Source: Pinibacter soli (GTDB lineage: Bacteria; Bacteroidota; Bacteroidia; Chitinophagales; Chitinophagaceae). From it: 64,000 bases of DNA. Made by a program: the position numbers and the translations under genes. Location: the NCBI RefSeq assembly GCF_029961145.1, contig NZ_JASBRG010000007.1:2770189-2834188 (forward strand), in the 5' to 3' direction. The notes beneath the pieces were generated by a model. That model ran no database searches. It saw only the letters and a list, made by a program, of their open reading frames with translations, and had not been told where the DNA came from. This document shows positions 61,360-64,000 of this stretch, one piece after another (the stretch's first letter is position 1; each line of letters opens with the position of its first letter).

Positions 61360-64000
61360 ATGAATAAGTTCATAAAAAGTATTATCCATTTTTCACTGCG
61401 CCACCGCTACTTCGTTTTCTTTATGACAGTAGTGCTTGTGGCAATAGGGATCTGGAGTTATAAAGAAACCCCTATTGAAACATTTCCGGATGTTACCAAT
61501 ACACAGATCGTTATTATTACACAATGGCCGGGAAGAAGTGCGGAGGAGGTAGAAAAGTTTATCACCATTCCTCTCGAAACAGTGTTGAACTCTGTACAAA
61601 AGAAAGCGAATCTCCGTACCAACTCTTCATTTGGTCTTAGTTATATCACACTGATATTTGATGATGGAGTAGACGATGCGTTTGCACGGCAGCAGGTAAT
61701 GAGCCGTATTATTAACGCCGATCTTCCTGATAATATACAACCCGAAGTACAACCGCCTTACGGGCCAACAGGTGAAATTTACCGCTACACTTTGCAAAGC
61801 GCTACCAAATCTGTGCATGAGCTTACAGCTTTGCAGGATTGGGTACTTGATCGCCAGTTCAAATCAGTGTCGGGTGTTGCCGATGTAAACAGTTTTGGTG
61901 GTGAAGAAAAGATATTTGAAGTAAGTGTGAACCCTGAGTTGCTGATCAAATACAACTTAAGCTCACTTGATGTATACGAGGCCGTTTCAAAAAGCAACGT
62001 AAACGTAGGTGGCGATGTAATTGAAAGAAATGGCCAGGCGTATATAGTGCGTGGTATTGGTTTGCTTAATAACATTGATGAAATTGAAAACATTATTATC
62101 ACGAAAATAAACGGTGTGCCGTTGCTGGTAAAGAATGTTGCCAATGTTATGGAAGCCGGTAAACCCCGCCTGGGAACTGTTGCGCTGAATAACAAACGTA
62201 ACCAGATAGAAGGTATTGTGGTAATGCGCAAGGGAGAAAACCCAAGTGAGGTTTTAGATCGCGTACACGAAAAAATAACGGAACTCAACAAAACCATTTT
62301 GCCAAAAGATGTGAAGATCGTTCCTTTCTACGATCGTACCACGCTGATGGATTTTGCACAGGAAACGGTTATTCACAACCTTATTGAAGGTATCGTTCTG
62401 GTAACAGTGATCGTATTTCTTTTCATGGCAGACTGGCGCACAACGGTGATAGTGAGTGTCATCATTCCGCTGTCGCTCTTGTTTGCATTTATTTGTATGC
62501 GTATCAAAGGCATGAACGCCAACCTGCTTTCGATGGGAGCGATTGACTTTGGTATTATCATAGATGGAGCCGTCGTAATGGTGGAAGGCTTGTTTGTGGC
62601 ACTCGACAAGCGGGCACATGAAGTAGGCATGGAGAAGTTCAACAAACTCGCTAAGCTTGGCCTGTTCAAGAATACCGGTGCTGAAATGGGTAAATCCATC
62701 TTCTTCTCTAAGTTGATCATCATCACCTGTTTGATCCCAATCTTCGCGTTCCAGAAAGTAGAAGGTAAAATGTTCTCTCCACTCGCTTACACATTAGGTT
62801 TTGCCTTATTGGGAGCATTGATACTTACACTTACGTTGGTGCCCGCGTTAGCTAGTATTTTGCTGAAAAAAAATGTGCGAGAAAAACACAACCCGATCGT
62901 GATCTTCTTTGAAAGCATTACACTAAAGGGTCTGAAGAAATTGTATGCCAATCAAAAGATGAGTGTGATCATCGCATTCATCATAATGTTCTTGTCCTTC
63001 TTCTCCTTTAAGTTTTTAGGTTCCGAGTTCTTACCACAGTTGGATGAAGGTGCTCTTTGGGTATCTGCAGAGTTACCGCGAAGCGTGTCATTGAACGAAG
63101 CGGACAGTATAGCTGCGGAAATGAATAAAGTGATCCAAACTTTCCCTGACGTTAAAAATACTTTGACTCAGGTGGGCCGTACAAATGATGGTACCGATCC
63201 AAAAGGATTCTTCAATGTACAGATCGCCGTTGATCTTACACCTAAAAAAGAAAGAACAGATAAACTCTCCACTGATGAGATCGTTGATCAAATGGATGCC
63301 AAACTGCAAAAGTTTCCGGGCATTGTGTTCAACTATTCACAGCCAATTCGCGATAACGTGGCAGAAGCTGTTGCCGGCGTGCCTGCCGCGTTGGTGGTGA
63401 AGATCTTTGGCCAGGACTTCAATGTGCTTGATACAAGCGCCACCCATGTCATGAATATTTTGAAAGGCGTGCAGGGCGTTGAAGACTTGGGAGTAATCAG
63501 GAACCTTGGTCAGCCTGAGTTCCGTATAGAATTGGACCAACAGAAAATGGCATTCTACGGTGTTTCTACGGCAGATGCAAATGCTGTAATTGAAATGGCG
63601 ATTGGCGGTAAAGCAGCGACTGAATTATTTGAAGGTGAAAGAAAATTTGATGTGCGTGTTCGTTATCAAAAAGACTATCGTGCAACACGCGAAGCAGTCG
63701 AAAACCTGATGGTGCCTGCAACTGACGGCGCCAAAGTTCCGCTGAAGGAAATTTCCAGCATCAGAACTTTAACTGGTCCGGCATTTATTTACCGCGACAA
63801 CAACATGCGCTATATCACAGTGAAGTTCTCTGTTCGTGGCCGTGACCTTGGAAGCACCATTGCAGAGGCGCAGCAAAAAGTAAACGCGGCAACTCAACTG
63901 CCTGACGGTTATAAAATGTCATGGAACGGTGAGTTCGAAAACCAGCAACGCGCCACTAAAACACTGGCTCGCGTAGTTCCGATTTGTTTACTGGTTATAT
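61360..64000 (+). CDS. CzcA-type heavy-metal efflux RND pump, 3' end outside window
   Basis: About 880 residues are present from ATG 61360; the C-terminal end lies outside. It is a proton-driven inner-membrane pump. Features are the N-terminal FFMTVVLVAIGIWSYKETPI helix, ETFPDVTNTQIVIITQWPG, and the transmembrane helix reading MGAIDFGIIIDGAVVMVEG at about residues 394-412. This DFGxxxDGAV helix is the heavy-metal signature; it resembles Zn/Co/Ni/Cd-type pumps more than CusA. Its VEG replaces the usual VEN. It ends the operon of TolC-family protein, adaptor and pump. Confidence 0.93.
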   Translation, partial: MNKFIKSIIHFSLRHRYFVFFMTVVLVAIGIWSYKETPIETFPDVTNTQIVIITQWPGRSAEEVEKFITIPLETVLNSVQKKANLRTNSSFGLSYITLIFDDGVDDAFARQQVMSRIINADLPDNIQPEVQPPYGPTGEIYRYTLQSATKSVHELTALQDWVLDRQFKSVSGVADVNSFGGEEKIFEVSVNPELLIKYNLSSLDVYEAVSKSNVNVGGDVIERNGQAYIVRGIGLLNNIDEIENIIITKINGVPLLVKNVANVMEAGKPRLGTVALNNKRNQIEGIVVMRKGENPSEVLDRVHEKITELNKTILPKDVKIVPFYDRTTLMDFAQETVIHNLIEGIVLVTVIVFLFMADWRTTVIVSVIIPLSLLFAFICMRIKGMNANLLSMGAIDFGIIIDGAVVMVEGLFVALDKRAHEVGMEKFNKLAKLGLFKNTGAEMGKSIFFSKLIIITCLIPIFAFQKVEGKMFSPLAYTLGFALLGALILTLTLVPALASILLKKNVREKHNPIVIFFESITLKGLKKLYANQKMSVIIAFIIMFLSFFSFKFLGSEFLPQLDEGALWVSAELPRSVSLNEADSIAAEMNKVIQTFPDVKNTLTQVGRTNDGTDPKGFFNVQIAVDLTPKKERTDKLSTDEIVDQMDAKLQKFPGIVFNYSQPIRDNVAEAVAGVPAALVVKIFGQDFNVLDTSATHVMNILKGVQGVEDLGVIRNLGQPEFRIELDQQKMAFYGVSTADANAVIEMAIGGKAATELFEGERKFDVRVRYQKDYRATREAVENLMVPATDGAKVPLKEISSIRTLTGPAFIYRDNNMRYITVKFSVRGRDLGSTIAEAQQKVNAATQLPDGYKMSWNGEFENQQRATKTLARVVPICLLVI

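Overview
The window looks like a chromosomal segment of a Bacteroidota bacterium, most likely of the Chitinophagaceae or a close relative. The signs are a fused LpxC-FabZ, a tonB-exbD-exbD-exbB cluster, GLPGLI, DUF2490, DUF2264 and DUF5777 proteins, a group III truncated haemoglobin, a bacterial GGGP synthase, class II ribonucleotide reductase, TAnnTTTG-type -7 promoter elements and almost no Shine-Dalgarno sequences. I assign no species.

Layout. 1-8.2 kb: end of a polysaccharide deacetylase, TatD, tRNA-Ser(GGA), a Tat-exported Gfo/Idh oxidoreductase, a membrane protein with the two halves of an acyl-carrier domain at its two ends, a DUF2490 protein, two tiny putative transcription units, a DinB-like protein and an AAA ATPase. 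8.3-25.2 kb: a TonB-receptor-like barrel with its GLPGLI partner, a methyltransferase, GH88, DUF4268, a di-haem cytochrome c, DinB, a DapB-like protein, then a carbohydrate cluster: GH105, DUF2264 and an unassigned 648-residue secreted protein on one strand, and GH31 divergent from a shared operator-like region. 25.2-33 kb: a decayed, A+T-rich mobile/defence island with an IS481-type remnant fused to a 5'-truncated AlbA/RecG-like gene, HsdR without HsdM or HsdS and with a short 3' end, a 3'-truncated AbiEii with its AbiEi-like partner, and a tyrosine recombinase between two helix-turn-helix proteins. 33.2-46.8 kb: core genes mnmE, tonB/exbD/exbD/exbB, a large zinc metalloprotease, GGGP synthase, haemoglobin, DUF2490 and nrdJ. 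47.4-56.4 kb: an ECF sigma factor with a membrane/barrel partner, a four-gene envelope redox-like cluster, lpxC-fabZ, lpxA, an ABC ATPase, a YcxB-like protein and a small repeat-bearing secreted protein. 56.5-64 kb: a two-component system and a CzcCBA-type metal efflux operon running off the end.

Working together. The two-component operon and the efflux operon carry matching arrays of TTAAC half-sites, which suggests that this regulator controls both. The TonB/ExbBD genes would energise outer-membrane receptors such as those of this organism's nutrient uptake systems. The GH88/GH105/GH31/DUF2264 genes fit processing of unsaturated uronic-acid oligosaccharides, but no SusC/SusD pair is present.

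The most unusual signal is a set of about a dozen intergenic quasi-palindromes built from short, locally repeated words such as 'gattcacgatt', 'ttcaaatt' or 'aataactgatt'. They differ in sequence from locus to locus but share an architecture, and most begin at or overlap stop codons. Two loci share the same nested layout (14.4 and 42.3 kb), and two copies with a common 75-base core flank one gene (55.3 and 56.0 kb).
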